This document shows, in pieces, positions 46,442-56,308 of a DNA stretch of 64,000 nt. Source of the DNA: CAZROT01 sp964601895 (GTDB lineage: Bacteria; Pseudomonadota; Gammaproteobacteria; Enterobacterales; Enterobacteriaceae); NCBI GenBank assembly GCA_964601895.1, contig CAZROT010000001.1, positions 1 through 64,000 of the forward strand. The letters run 5' to 3'. The translations under genes and the position numbers were made by a program. Numbering within the stretch: the first letter of the stretch is position 1; each line of letters opens with the position of its first letter. The notes beneath the pieces were generated by a model. That model searched no databases. It saw only the letters and a program-made list of their open reading frames with translations, and had not been told where the DNA came from.

Positions 46442-48028
46442 TTAATCTGTCAGGTCTGTGTTCTCGGCCAGTGGCGTGATTTTTACCTTCAGAATGCGGT
46501 GACTGTTGACTTCGAGGGGTTCAAACAGACAATCACCAATCTGCAATTGTTCTCCTGGTTGTAAGATACGCTGCCCGTGCTCCATGAGCAGGCCTGCCAG
46601 TGTGTGATATTCGCGTTTTTCATCAATAGGCAGTGGCAGATGTAATACCAAATCTTCCAGTGGCATGTGGCCGTTGGCTACCCAGTAACCGCCTTCAGGA
46701 TTGTGCTGAATATCATGGCGCGCATCTACTTCTTCTCCTGCTACCGGTAAATTGCCGGCAATGGTTTCCATAACATCCGTGAGAGTGACTACCCCTTTTA
46801 TGGAGCCAAATTCATCGACAACAAAAGCAAAATGTGTCCTGGCTGCGCGAAATTGTTCCAGCGCCATCAGCAGTGAAGCCTGTTCAGGAAAAACCAGAGG
46901 TTGATGAACCAGTGCCTGCAGATTCAGGGGAGTGCAATTGAGCTGCTGTTTTAGTAAATCAAGGGTATTAATAACCCCTGTGGGTTCGTTGGTTGAATTA
47001 TTTTCCGTCACGACAATGCGGGTATGCAGATTTTTCATCAGTAACGGCATGAGTTTTTCTGTTGAGTCTGACAGATTAAGGTATTCCACATCATGGCGTG
47101 AAGTCATAATACTGCTGACAGTACGCTGCGCCAGACCCAGTACCCGTTCAATCATGCGCCGTTCCTGCTGATTGAATATCTCCTGGCCATCATTACTGCT
47201 GTCAGAAATCAGGCTGGCAGTATGATTATCCAGTTCAGCTTCTTCATGCTTACCACTGAGTATACGCAATACCGCTTCTGCAGTCCGCTGTCGCAGTGGA
47301 CGCAGTGTCGAAAGAAAACGGCGGCGATTAAATTGTGCAAACTGATTGAGTGATTCGATAAGTACAGAAAAACCAATGGCAGCATACAGATAGCCTTTAG
47401 GTATACGATAACCAAAACCCTCTGCGACGAGACTGAAACCAATCATCAATAAAAAGCTTAAACACAGAATTACAATGGTAGGATGAGCATTGACAAAGCT
47501 GGTTAATGGCTTACTTGCGAGTAACATCAGACAGATAGCGATACAGACGGCAATCATCATAACAGCCAGGTTTTCAACCATACCTACAGCAGTAATGACA
47601 GAATCCAGTGAGAAGATGGCATCAAGTACGACTATTTGTGCAATAACTGCCCAGAAACTGGCCACCTTACGTGTAGAATTGTCCTGGATATGTTTACCTT
47701 CGAGGCGTTCATTAAGCTCCATAGTGGCTTTGAATAACAGAAACATACCACCAATCAGCATAATCATATCCCGGATACTAAATGGCTTTTCGAAAAGAAC
47801 TATTAATGGCCGGGTAGCAGTAATTAACCAGGAAATGCAGGCTAACAGAATCAGACGCATTAATAAGGCTAGCAGCAACCCGGTTACGCGTGCTTTATCA
47901 CGTTGATGGTGAGGAAGTTTTTCTGCCAGAATAGCAATAAATATTAAGTTATCAATGCCTAATACGATTTCAAGCACGACCAGCGTTGCAAGCCCTGCCC
48001 ATGCTGTTGGATCAGCGATCCATTCCAT
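46442..48028 (-). CDS. yegH: TerC/CorC-type membrane protein YegH
   Basis: 528 aa (E. coli YegH 527). N-terminal TerC-like membrane domain with about seven helices (residues 1-235; LVVLEIVLGIDNLIFIAIL and VVLDAIFSLDSVITAVGMV carry the conserved acidic D/N residues), a CBS pair (~300-420; MTSRHDVEYLNL, FAFVVDEFGSIKGVVTLTD) and a C-terminal CorC/HlyC transporter-associated domain (~440-520). The substrate is unknown; it is probably metal-related. It lies next to asmA as in E. coli. Confidence 0.92.
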   Translation of the reverse strand: MEWIADPTAWAGLATLVVLEIVLGIDNLIFIAILAEKLPHHQRDKARVTGLLLALLMRLILLACISWLITATRPLIVLFEKPFSIRDMIMLIGGMFLLFKATMELNERLEGKHIQDNSTRKVASFWAVIAQIVVLDAIFSLDSVITAVGMVENLAVMMIAVCIAICLMLLASKPLTSFVNAHPTIVILCLSFLLMIGFSLVAEGFGYRIPKGYLYAAIGFSVLIESLNQFAQFNRRRFLSTLRPLRQRTAEAVLRILSGKHEEAELDNHTASLISDSSNDGQEIFNQQERRMIERVLGLAQRTVSSIMTSRHDVEYLNLSDSTEKLMPLLMKNLHTRIVVTENNSTNEPTGVINTLDLLKQQLNCTPLNLQALVHQPLVFPEQASLLMALEQFRAARTHFAFVVDEFGSIKGVVTLTDVMETIAGNLPVAGEEVDARHDIQHNPEGGYWVANGHMPLEDLVLHLPLPIDEKREYHTLAGLLMEHGQRILQPGEQLQIGDCLFEPLEVNSHRILKVKITPLAENTDLTD

Positions 48029-48254
48029 TGTCCAGTATCACCTCTTTAAGTCAGGCGGATTATGCCGCAGTTACAATAATGGGGTGTGATTTATTAAAAT
48101 TCAACTATCAGTGACCTGTTATTGTTGTAATTCAATCGATGCTATTACCTGGCCTCATGATGTATTCCTGATCTAACATAGTTACTGTTATATTATTGCA
48201 TTCTGTCAGTCTCTGACGCGGATTGACAGGATATCATTCAGACAGGAGCTTTTC

Positions 48255-49661
48255 ATGTCAATGCAGCAGATTGGCGTTGTAGGTATGGCGGTAATGGGCC
48301 GTAATATTGCACTTAATATTGAAAGTCATGGTTATTCAGTGGCCATATTTAATCGATCCAGGGAGAAGACAGACGAGGTTGTTGCTGACAACCCGGGTAA
48401 AAAATTGTTTGCCTGCTATACGATTGAAGAATTTGTGGCTGCTCTGGAAAAACCACGCCGCATTCTATTGATGGTACAGGCGGGTAAGCCAACAGATGAA
48501 ATCATTGCTTCTCTGACGCCTTCGCTTGAACGTGGCGATATCCTGATAGATGCAGGTAACACCTGGTATCGGGATAGCATCCGTCGTAGCCATGAGCTGT
48601 CTTTAATGGGTATTAATTTTATTGGCACAGGAATTTCCGGAGGAGAAGAGGGGGCACTTACGGGTCCTTCCATTATGCCGGGTGGTCAGAAAGAAGCTTA
48701 CGCCCTGGTGGCGCCTGTTTTAGAAAAAATTGCTGCTAAAGCTGACGGGCAGCCCTGTGTTGCCTGGATGGGACCTGATGGTGCAGGCCATTACGTCAAG
48801 ATGGTGCATAATGGTATTGAGTATGGCGACATGCAACTGATTGCGGAAGCTTACTGTTTATTGAAAAACGCGTTGAAATTAACTAATCAGCAGCTTGCTG
48901 ATATTTTCACAGAATGGAATAAGGGAGAGCTCAATAGTTATCTTATTGAAATTACCTCAACCATTTTTCGTAAAAAAGATGCAGCAGGCCATTATCTGGT
49001 GGACGTCATTCTGGATGAAGCGGTCAATAAAGGTACCGGTAAATGGACCAGCCAGAGTGCACTTGATTTAGGTACTCCACTGACACTTATCACCGAGTCA
49101 GTCTTTGCACGTTATCTGTCTACCCTGAAAGATCAGCGTATTACTGCAGCCAGAATGTTAACAGGCCCTGAAATGCCCGATTTTGCTGGTCAGCAGTCGG
49201 AGTTTATTGAAAAAGTACGTCGTGCGTTGTATCTGGGAAAAATAGTGTCTTACGCTCAGGGATTTCAGCAGTTGAAGGCAGCTTCTGATGAACATGGATG
49301 GAATTTAAATTACGGTGAAATCGCGCGCATTTTTCGTGCAGGCTGTATTATTCGAGCCCAATTTTTACAAAAAATTACTGATGCATGGTCAGAAAAAGCA
49401 GATATCGTTAACCTGCTGCTGACTTCCTACTTCAGGCAAATTGCATCTGATTATCAACAGGCACTGCGTGATGTGACAGCTTATGCAGTCAGTATCGGCA
49501 TTCCGGTTCCTGCTTTCTGTGCGGCCATTTCTTATTACGATAGCTATCGTACTGCACGACTGCCTGCTAACCTGATTCAGGCGCAGCGTGACTATTTTGG
49601 CGCCCATACTTACCGGCGTATTGATAAAGAGGGTGTTTTTCACACTGAATGGACCATATGA
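48255..49661 (+). CDS. gnd: 6-phosphogluconate dehydrogenase, decarboxylating
   Basis: 468 aa, the same as E. coli. The third enzyme of the oxidative pentose phosphate pathway, making ribulose 5-phosphate, CO2 and NADPH. NADP fold GVVGMAVMGRNIALNIESHG, IGTGISGGEEGALTGPSIMPGG, and catalytic KMVHNGIEYGDMQLI. GACAGGAG precedes the ATG. In E. coli gnd sits among surface-polysaccharide genes; none are present here. Confidence 0.97.
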   Translation: MSMQQIGVVGMAVMGRNIALNIESHGYSVAIFNRSREKTDEVVADNPGKKLFACYTIEEFVAALEKPRRILLMVQAGKPTDEIIASLTPSLERGDILIDAGNTWYRDSIRRSHELSLMGINFIGTGISGGEEGALTGPSIMPGGQKEAYALVAPVLEKIAAKADGQPCVAWMGPDGAGHYVKMVHNGIEYGDMQLIAEAYCLLKNALKLTNQQLADIFTEWNKGELNSYLIEITSTIFRKKDAAGHYLVDVILDEAVNKGTGKWTSQSALDLGTPLTLITESVFARYLSTLKDQRITAARMLTGPEMPDFAGQQSEFIEKVRRALYLGKIVSYAQGFQQLKAASDEHGWNLNYGEIARIFRAGCIIRAQFLQKITDAWSEKADIVNLLLTSYFRQIASDYQQALRDVTAYAVSIGIPVPAFCAAISYYDSYRTARLPANLIQAQRDYFGAHTYRRIDKEGVFHTEWTI

Positions 49662-49705
49662 CAGCTATTGTGTGTTATGTCAGGTGTGGGCATCAGGGTG
49701 GTTGA

Positions 49706-49735
49706 TAAAAAATCTGGCTGCTCAGCGCAGCCAGA
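49706..49735 (-). terminator. Intrinsic terminator of sdaC
   Basis: Read on the minus strand: TCTGGCTGC, five-base loop, GCAGCCAGA, then at least six T. It lies 33 bp past the sdaC stop in the gap to the convergent gnd. Confidence 0.85.
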
Positions 49736-49768
49736 ATCTGGTACTTCTTTCTCAGGAAGACAGATATG

Positions 49769-51052
49769 TCAGTTAAATAAATTATAAAGAATAGCTGAAA
49801 TAGCAATCAGACCCACGAAAACGACGAAGACGTTACTGATTTGCCCACTGTATTTGCGCATGGCAGGCACTTTACGGATAGCATACATAGGCATAAGGAA
49901 TAATAACATTGCAATAACAGGGCCACCTAATGTTTCAATCATTCCCAGAATACTTGGATTGAGTGTGGCAACTGCCCAGGTACTGATTAGCATGAAGCCT
50001 GTGGTAATACGATTCAGTTTGCGATTTTCAATCGTTTTTCCTTTGCTACGTAAAGACTTAATTACAAGACCATTAAACCCTTCACGTGCGCCCAGATAGT
50101 GACCGAGAAAGGACTTGGTAATGGCAATGAAGGCAATAATGGGTGCAATATAAGCAATCATTGGTGTCTGGAAGTGGTTTGCCAGATAAGAAAGAATTGA
50201 AATATTCTGTCGTTTTGCTTCCATCAAATCAGCAGGTGACAGGCTGAGTACACAACTGAATACGAAAAACATCACGGTCACTACCATCATGAGATGGCTG
50301 TATGCCATTATACGAGAGCATTTTTTTTCAGCATCTTTGCCGTATTCATTGCGCTTGGTGACTGCAAAGGCCGAAATAATAGGAGAGTGATTGAAAGAGA
50401 ACACCATAACAGGGATAACCAGCCATAATGTCATGAAGAGGTTGTTATCCGTACTGATTAGATTTTGATTAAAGATAGTGCTGTTCCACTGGGGTATCAG
50501 ATAAACCGCAAGTAACATCAGTGCAGTGACAAAGGGAAAAACAAGGATGCTCATTGCTTTTACAATAGCCTGTTCGCCAAAACGTATGATGCTGATAAGA
50601 CTGATAATTAGCAATAGCGACAGCACATATCGTGGTGGGGGTGTAATACCCATCTGATTGATAAGAAAGCTATTTACAGTGTTAGTGATAGCAACACTGT
50701 AAACCAGAAGAATAGGGTAGATAGCAAAAAAATAAAGTAAAGTGATCAGTTTACCGGCACTGATACCAAAATGTTCTTCTACAACTTCAGTAATATCTCT
50801 CCCTGGATTTTTAGAAGAAAGTACAAATCTGCATAACCCACGATGAGGAAAAAACGTCATGGGAAAAGCGATAATGGCGATAATGATGAGTGGTAATAAG
50901 CCTCCAATACCCACATTAATGGGTAAAAAAAGCACACCTGCACCGATAGCAGTACCGTAAAGGCCGAGCATCCAGGTAGTATCAGTTTTATACCAGGTTC
51001 TGGTGGTCCCTGTATCTGCGGAAGTTATATTACCAGTTTGAGCTGTATCCAT
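49769..51052 (-). CDS. sdaC: Serine:H+ symporter SdaC
   Basis: 427 aa (E. coli 429). An inner-membrane HAAAP-family transporter with about 11 helices. Highly conserved stretches: TWMLGLYGTAIGAGVLFLPI, NPGRDITEVVEEHFGISAGK, MVFSFNHSPIISAFAV, ITKSFLGHYLGAREGFNG and NPSILGMIETLGGPVIA. The ATG at 51052 has GGAG 6 bp upstream; the TTG at 51064 is rejected. In E. coli sdaC is followed by the serine deaminase gene sdaB; here sdaC ends in a terminator and no sdaB is present. Confidence 0.95.
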   Translation of the reverse strand: MDTAQTGNITSADTGTTRTWYKTDTTWMLGLYGTAIGAGVLFLPINVGIGGLLPLIIIAIIAFPMTFFPHRGLCRFVLSSKNPGRDITEVVEEHFGISAGKLITLLYFFAIYPILLVYSVAITNTVNSFLINQMGITPPPRYVLSLLLIISLISIIRFGEQAIVKAMSILVFPFVTALMLLAVYLIPQWNSTIFNQNLISTDNNLFMTLWLVIPVMVFSFNHSPIISAFAVTKRNEYGKDAEKKCSRIMAYSHLMMVVTVMFFVFSCVLSLSPADLMEAKRQNISILSYLANHFQTPMIAYIAPIIAFIAITKSFLGHYLGAREGFNGLVIKSLRSKGKTIENRKLNRITTGFMLISTWAVATLNPSILGMIETLGGPVIAMLLFLMPMYAIRKVPAMRKYSGQISNVFVVFVGLIAISAILYNLFN

Positions 51053-52105
51053 AGCAATCTCCAAAACAAAAACGACCAGGCAACGCGCCGGGTATTTGAA
51101 CTCCTGTCAGTACATAAATATCACTCATGTTAACTTCCAGGTAAAAGCTAAATTAATGTTAATATGTTATGTTGCACGAAAAACAATCATTGAATAATCT
51201 TATTCAGAAAGCCAGATGAATTTTTCATTATTATAGTTAAGCTAATTTTGTCAAACGCTTCTGAATTTTATCTGGCATTATCAGCACTGATTATTACGAT
51301 AATATCTACATTATTCAGAAATTAAATTTATCAGACGGCAAAGGTAGCGGTTTAGAATAAAAACTACCGTGATCGTTATCTCAAATGAAGAATATAGGAT
51401 CCTGTGATAAATTGTTATTAAAATGTTGTGTAAATATGATAACAACATATTTATAGAATAACGTGTTATAGGCTCATGTTAATTAACTTGTTATATTACT
51501 TACAAAAATAAATAACTAGTTTATCTAATTTAATTTTTAAAATTATTGCCATTGTGGCCCCATTTTGCTGTATTACTATTTTCTGAATCGTTTTATTTTT
51601 ATGGGCTATTTTGGTGTCGATATAATATTAACAGGCAAATTAGCATCAGTTATTTCAGGATAACGAAATAAGCGTTAGTTATGATAATAGTGCCAGGATT
51701 TTATTTCTGATAGTAAAAAATGCTCATTCTGTCATCGATGAAATTTTTGTGTTTTGTTATCTGCAGCTTGTCTGTTTTTCTATAATATAGAAACGTATTA
51801 GAAAATATTCTCAGTGTACAGCGTATTCAAGCAGGTTAATTTTAACTACTTAGCTACAATTAACCTGCCTGGCGATTTTTATAAATTCTTTTAGAACAAA
51901 TTATTACTCATTGTTTCATGGAATATAACGCAGGCTGAAAGGAATTTGCAGGCGCTGAAACTACGGCCGCTAAACTAATTAGCAGATTATTCTCATGCTT
52001 AAATACGGGGGGTTGATTGTCCCATTGAGTAGCAGACTGCCCGGCAACTATCTCAGATAGTTTATATTTTCCAGGCAGATATATTGATGGTTTTTCTCTG
52101 CTTTT
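51053..52105. other. 1-kb AT-rich gap between artM and sdaC
   Basis: About 1050 bp with no supportable coding region on either strand; it must contain the sdaC promoter. Frames are short and full of stops. The one clear structure is the inverted repeat at 51831-51868. It may be the decayed remains of lost genes, but no remnant is recognisable. Confidence 0.45.
51831..51868. repeat. 11-bp perfect inverted repeat
   Basis: GCAGGTTAATT and AATTAACCTGC separated by 16 bp, followed 9 bp later on the + strand by TTTTT. It could end transcription rightward, although no gene precedes it, or be a protein site. Confidence 0.45.
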
Positions 52106-52777
52106 TTAATTTCTGCTGCGTTCAAATGCCAGGAATTTGTACTCGATCATACGCATCAATAATGTCAATAACCCGTTGATGCATATATAGATGAGGCCTG
52201 CAGCGCCAAATACCAACACATCCCAGGTATGCCCATATATCAACTGGCTGTAACCCATTAAATCCATTAATGTAATGGTGTACGCCAGAGAAGTACTTTT
52301 GAACACTAAAATCACTTCGTTGGAATAAGAAGAAAGGGCACGGCGGAAAGCAAGCGGTAACAGGATATACAATGACTGCAGCCTGGACATACCTAATGCT
52401 TCACAGGATTGCCATTGAACAGCAGGGATAGCCTGTACTGCGCCATAGAATAACTGTGTACTGTAAGCGGCGCTGTTAAGGGCTAGTGCAATCATGGCGC
52501 ATAACCAGGGCTGAGAAAATACATGCCACAGCCATGGGATTTCTCTGATTGCCGTAAATTGCCCGGGCCCATAGTAAATCAGAAAAAACTGTACCAGCAG
52601 TGGCGTGCCAGTAAATAGCGTAATATAGCTTTTTACCAGCAGGCTTAGCAGCGGCGTTTTCATGGTTAATATACTGGTAAACAGCAACGACAGTGTGAGT
52701 GCAATGAACAATGAGGCAAACGTTAGCGTCAGGCTGGTATGCAGCCCTTTAAGTATTTCTGGTAAATATTCCAGCAT
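52106..52777 (-). CDS. artM: Arginine ABC transporter permease ArtM
   Basis: 223 aa (E. coli 222). An inner-membrane permease with about five helices and the EAA-type cytoplasmic loop CEALGMSRLQSLYILLPLAF that contacts ArtP. It starts one base inside the artQ stop (TGATG), so the two permeases are coupled. Last gene of artP-artI-artQ-artM. Confidence 0.94.
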   Translation of the reverse strand: MLEYLPEILKGLHTSLTLTFASLFIALTLSLLFTSILTMKTPLLSLLVKSYITLFTGTPLLVQFFLIYYGPGQFTAIREIPWLWHVFSQPWLCAMIALALNSAAYSTQLFYGAVQAIPAVQWQSCEALGMSRLQSLYILLPLAFRRALSSYSNEVILVFKSTSLAYTITLMDLMGYSQLIYGHTWDVLVFGAAGLIYICINGLLTLLMRMIEYKFLAFERSRN

Positions 52778-53493
52778 CAGGGAGAATTCCGTTCAAAACG
52801 GGTAGTGCGGCGTCCAATTATTTTAATAATATACTGGCTTAACAGAGTGATGAAAAGATAAACACCCGCAGCTGCCATATACCAGGTAAAAGGCTCCTGA
52901 GTTCTTGTGGCGATGCTTTTCGCCTGCCACATTAAATCATTGACGTTAATCAGTGCAACCAGAGCGGTATCTTTCAGAAGTACCAGCCACTGATTGCTGA
53001 GCCCGGGTAGAGCGTGTCGCCACATTTGTGGAATGATTAAGCGAAAAAAAATCACAGGCTGGCTGAGGCCGAGCGCCTGGCCAGACTCCCATTGCCCACG
53101 TGAAATCGCCTGTAATGCGCCCCGTAGAGTCTGCGACGCGTAAGCGGAATAAAGCAAAGCCAGAGCGATAACACCACACAGAAATGGGCTGATTTCGGCA
53201 TTAATAGTGAATTTAACTGGTACTATAAACAGATACAGATTAAGCGTGAAGCCATCTGCCAGAACAATCAAGAGCTCAGACGAGCCGAAATAGATAAATA
53301 ATACCACCAGGATTTCTGGTAGCCCTCGTAGCAATGTGACCAGCCCGGTTCCGAGGAAGGCAAAGTGCTTCCAGCGTGATGCCTCCCATACGCAAAACAA
53401 TAACGATAATGCTAATCCAAGAAGCAGCGAATACAGCGCAAGATTTAGCGTAGTACCTGCAGCAGAGGCTAACAGTTGAATTTCGTTCATCAT
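52777..53493 (-). CDS. artQ: Arginine ABC transporter permease ArtQ
   Basis: 238 aa, the same as E. coli. A five-helix permease with the EAA-type loop SGQALGLSQPVIFFRLIIPQ. It pairs with ArtM to form the channel. It starts 9 bp after the binding-protein stop. Confidence 0.94.
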   Translation of the reverse strand: MMNEIQLLASAAGTTLNLALYSLLLGLALSLLFCVWEASRWKHFAFLGTGLVTLLRGLPEILVVLFIYFGSSELLIVLADGFTLNLYLFIVPVKFTINAEISPFLCGVIALALLYSAYASQTLRGALQAISRGQWESGQALGLSQPVIFFRLIIPQMWRHALPGLSNQWLVLLKDTALVALINVNDLMWQAKSIATRTQEPFTWYMAAAGVYLFITLLSQYIIKIIGRRTTRFERNSP

Positions 53494-53502
53494 GAGGCGA
53501 AT

Positions 53503-54234
53503 TTATTCTGGAAACCATTTTTGATATATATTCTGCCAGGTACCGTTCTGGTGTAATTTATGCAAAGCAGCATTTATTTTATTGAGCAGCTCAGTATTTT
53601 CCAGACGTACAGCAATGCCAAGACCGGTACCGAAATAATCAGGATCAGTAATGGGTTTATCAATGCTGGTCAGTTGTTTATTATGCTTTATCCACTCATT
53701 CACTACCGCCGTGTCGCCAAATACCGCGTCCAGCCGGCCATTTTTTAGATCGAGGATGGCATTCTGGTAACTGTCGTAAGGAATGGCTTTCATTTCAGGA
53801 TGTTTATCCTGCAGGAATTTTTGATGGGTGGTACCATTTTGTATTCCTACAGTTTTCCCATTAAGAGCAGATAGCTGAGTGAATTTGCCCTGCATGGTGA
53901 TAAAAAGTGCTGAATTTTTATAATAAGGCTGAGTGAAAGCAACTTTATTGCGGCGCTCTGGTGTAATATCAATGCCACCAATAATCGCGTCAGTACGCCG
54001 AAATTTCAGTGCTGGAATAAGGCTGTCAAAAGCCTGATGAGTGAAAACACACTCTGCCTTGAGCTCACTGCACAACGCATTTGCCAGATCGATATCAAAC
54101 CCCTGCATTTTACTGTCAGCATTCATAAATACAAAGGGCGGATAAGAAGCTTCAGCTGAAAAACGGATAGTTTCTGTCGCGAAGGCAGGCAGGCTGAAGT
54201 AGATAAGTACAGTTGCAATGATTAATTTTTTCAT
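53503..54234 (-). CDS. artI: Periplasmic arginine-binding protein ArtI/ArtJ
   Basis: 243 aa, the same as E. coli ArtI and ArtJ. Signal peptide MKKLIIATVLIYFSLPAFA (cut after residue 19). A type-II solute-binding fold with RFSAEASYPPFVFM, MQGFDIDLANALC, RTDAIIGGIDITPERR and LDAVFGDTAVV. The ATG at 54234 with GGAA upstream is chosen over a longer frame from 54321 that runs into artP. E. coli has two paralogues, artI in the operon and artJ apart; by position this is artI. No artJ is in the window. Confidence 0.93.
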   Translation of the reverse strand: MKKLIIATVLIYFSLPAFATETIRFSAEASYPPFVFMNADSKMQGFDIDLANALCSELKAECVFTHQAFDSLIPALKFRRTDAIIGGIDITPERRNKVAFTQPYYKNSALFITMQGKFTQLSALNGKTVGIQNGTTHQKFLQDKHPEMKAIPYDSYQNAILDLKNGRLDAVFGDTAVVNEWIKHNKQLTSIDKPITDPDYFGTGLGIAVRLENTELLNKINAALHKLHQNGTWQNIYQKWFPE

Positions 54235-54262
54235 CGTGTGTTTCCAAAAAAAGACAGCGTTT

Positions 54263-54991
54263 TCAGTGTGAAAGATAGTGAGCAAATGCATCAGTCTGGG
54301 GGTGTGTAAAATGGCTGGCATCTCCCTGCTCTATGACACGGCCGTTTTCCATGTAAATGATGCGATTGGCAATTTTACGCGCAACTTCGACTTCATGCGT
54401 GACCAGTACCTGAGTAATGCCTGTCTCTGATAATTCACGAATGATACTGACAACCTGAGCCGTTATTTCTGGATCGAGTGCAGCTGTAGGCTCATCAAAT
54501 AACAACACTTGTGGTTCCATCATCAAGGCACGAGCGATGGCTACCCGCTGTTGCTGCCCTCCAGACAAATGCAGCGGATAGCGCTCAGTGAGGTCTGTCA
54601 GGCGTAAACGCGATAATAATTTTTCAGCTCGTTTCATGGCAGATTCTTTTGATAATCCCAGCCCCTGGCACGGAGCTTCAATCAGATTTTGCATCACAGA
54701 CAGGTGCGGCCAGAGATTGTATTGCTGAAAGATCATTCCCACATTTTTACGCAGTTCAAGAATAGTTTTCTTTGCAGGGGTTATGTTAAAGTCAAACTGT
54801 TGATTTGCAATTTCCAGTTTTCCCGAAGCAGGCATTTCCAAAAGATTAAACACGCGTAGTAAAGTACTTTTTCCTGCCCCACTGGGCCCTAACAGGACTA
54901 ACGTCTCTCCAGCTATACAAGATAGTGTAATGTCAAACAGCACCTGACGTGTGCCATAAAAACAATTGATGCCGTTAAGTTGAATACCCAT
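54263..54991 (-). CDS. artP: Arginine ABC transporter ATP-binding protein ArtP
   Basis: 242 aa, the same as E. coli. Walker A LGPSGAGKSTLL (~residues 36-47), Q-loop QQYNLWPHL, signature HLSGGQQQRVAIARAL and Walker B LLFDEPTAALDP. It energises ArtQM. The start matches MSIQLNG of E. coli; an ATG 9 bp further upstream is equally possible, and neither has a clear ribosome site. First gene of the operon. Confidence 0.95.
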   Translation of the reverse strand: MGIQLNGINCFYGTRQVLFDITLSCIAGETLVLLGPSGAGKSTLLRVFNLLEMPASGKLEIANQQFDFNITPAKKTILELRKNVGMIFQQYNLWPHLSVMQNLIEAPCQGLGLSKESAMKRAEKLLSRLRLTDLTERYPLHLSGGQQQRVAIARALMMEPQVLLFDEPTAALDPEITAQVVSIIRELSETGITQVLVTHEVEVARKIANRIIYMENGRVIEQGDASHFTHPQTDAFAHYLSH

Positions 54992-55042
54992 TATTACCAT
55001 GTAATTTTTATCTGAATAGCCAGCGGATTATACTAACTTTGA

Positions 55043-55058
55043 TTGCATAATTATGCAA
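55043..55058. promoter_or_regulatory. Candidate ARG box (ArgR operator) upstream of artP
   Basis: A perfect palindrome TTGCATAATTATGCAA, followed by the half-site-like AATAATTATGATT. Its centre resembles the ARG box core TGAATAATTATTCA, and it lies 52 bp upstream of the artP start. The art genes are known ArgR targets in E. coli. Confidence 0.5.
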
Positions 55059-55316
55059 TAATTATGATTTTAAATTTATTAATAAATGATAGTACCCACG
55101 AGGATAAAAGAATACGCTTTTTCTGTTATTATCGTGACGCTATAGTTGTTCGGGGATACCGGATCAAAAAAATAATTGCTTATCATAGGTATTGCCTTCA
55201 TAACAGGATTTTCAGTCAACAGCATTCATGACCAAATATAAAAACTCTCTTTAATTTATTCTAGCATGCTACGGATTTTTTATTGGTATGTTGAGTCATT
55301 ATTTATTTTTTTGTAA

Positions 55317-56243
55317 ATGTTATTCAATAATATATTCATGCATTGTTTTAAGATGATTTTAGCTTATTATATTACTGATTTAGTGACTAAGTTTTTTCCT
55401 GAAAAAGAACGCTTTCGCTGGCTATCGTTGGTGTTGATGCTGATATTAGTATCGCCGGGATGTCAGGGACACTTCAGGAAGCTTCAGGAAAATTTTACGC
55501 TCTCCACGGCACAAAAAGCGCAGGCAATAGATAAGCGTATCCGCTTTTTAGTACTTCACTATACGGCAGAAGATTTTGCTACCTCCCTTTCCTTATTGAC
55601 AGGAGATAATGTCAGTGCACATTATTTCATTGCGGCCAAACCTGCCATTGATTCGATTACCGGTAAACCTGTTATCTGGCAGCTGGTGCCTGAAGAATTA
55701 GCGGCCAGACATGCAGGTATGAGCTTCTGGCGAGGGTGGCGCAGCATTAATGATACGTCGATTGGCATTGAACAGGAAAATCCGGGCTTTACTGACACGG
55801 ACTCAGTTGTTCACTGGTATCCTTATTCTCCCGAGCAGATTAATCTGGTTATCGCGCTTGCTAAACAGATTGTGCAGCGGTATCAGATTGCACCCGTTAA
55901 CGTAGTAGGGCATAGCGATATCGCACCATTACGTAAGAAAGATCCTGGCCCCTTATTCCCCTGGGAAGCGCTGGCCGCTGCTGGAGTGGGTGCATGGCCC
56001 GATCCTCAGACGGTAACTGCATTACTTGCCGGGCGAGCTAAAAACCAGGCTGTGGCAATGGCGCCTCTGTTGTCCAGGCTGGCACGTTATGGGTATGAAG
56101 TTACCCCACAGATGACACTGGCCGAGCAAAAACAGGTAGTGTCGGCATTCCAGATGCATTTTCGTGCTGCAGATTTCAGGGGAGAGCCGGATGCAGAAAC
56201 TGAAGCCATCATTGATGCGTTATTAATTAAATATTATGAATAG
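55317..56243 (+). CDS. amiD: N-acetylmuramoyl-L-alanine amidase AmiD
   Basis: 308 aa from the first ATG (E. coli AmiD 276). An amidase_2 zinc enzyme that cuts murein peptides, including anhydro-muropeptides. Zinc and catalytic motifs: FLVLHYTAEDFATSL, SIGIEQENPG, NVVGHSDIAPLRKKDPGPLFPWE. It has a C-terminal peptidoglycan-binding helix domain (~230-300). The hydrophobic LSLVLMLILVSPGC would be the lipoprotein signal, but SPGC is a poor lipobox and the ~35 residues before it have no counterpart in E. coli AmiD. The true start is unclear: candidates are ATG 55317, ATG 55353 and a GTG near 55381, none with a good ribosome site. Confidence 0.9.
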   Translation: MLFNNIFMHCFKMILAYYITDLVTKFFPEKERFRWLSLVLMLILVSPGCQGHFRKLQENFTLSTAQKAQAIDKRIRFLVLHYTAEDFATSLSLLTGDNVSAHYFIAAKPAIDSITGKPVIWQLVPEELAARHAGMSFWRGWRSINDTSIGIEQENPGFTDTDSVVHWYPYSPEQINLVIALAKQIVQRYQIAPVNVVGHSDIAPLRKKDPGPLFPWEALAAAGVGAWPDPQTVTALLAGRAKNQAVAMAPLLSRLARYGYEVTPQMTLAEQKQVVSAFQMHFRAADFRGEPDAETEAIIDALLIKYYE

Positions 56244-56308
56244 GTTATTTTTTATCTAAACGCTAAAGCACATGCTGCCTGCTACAGCTATCAGGTCACG
56301 GGCATCGT

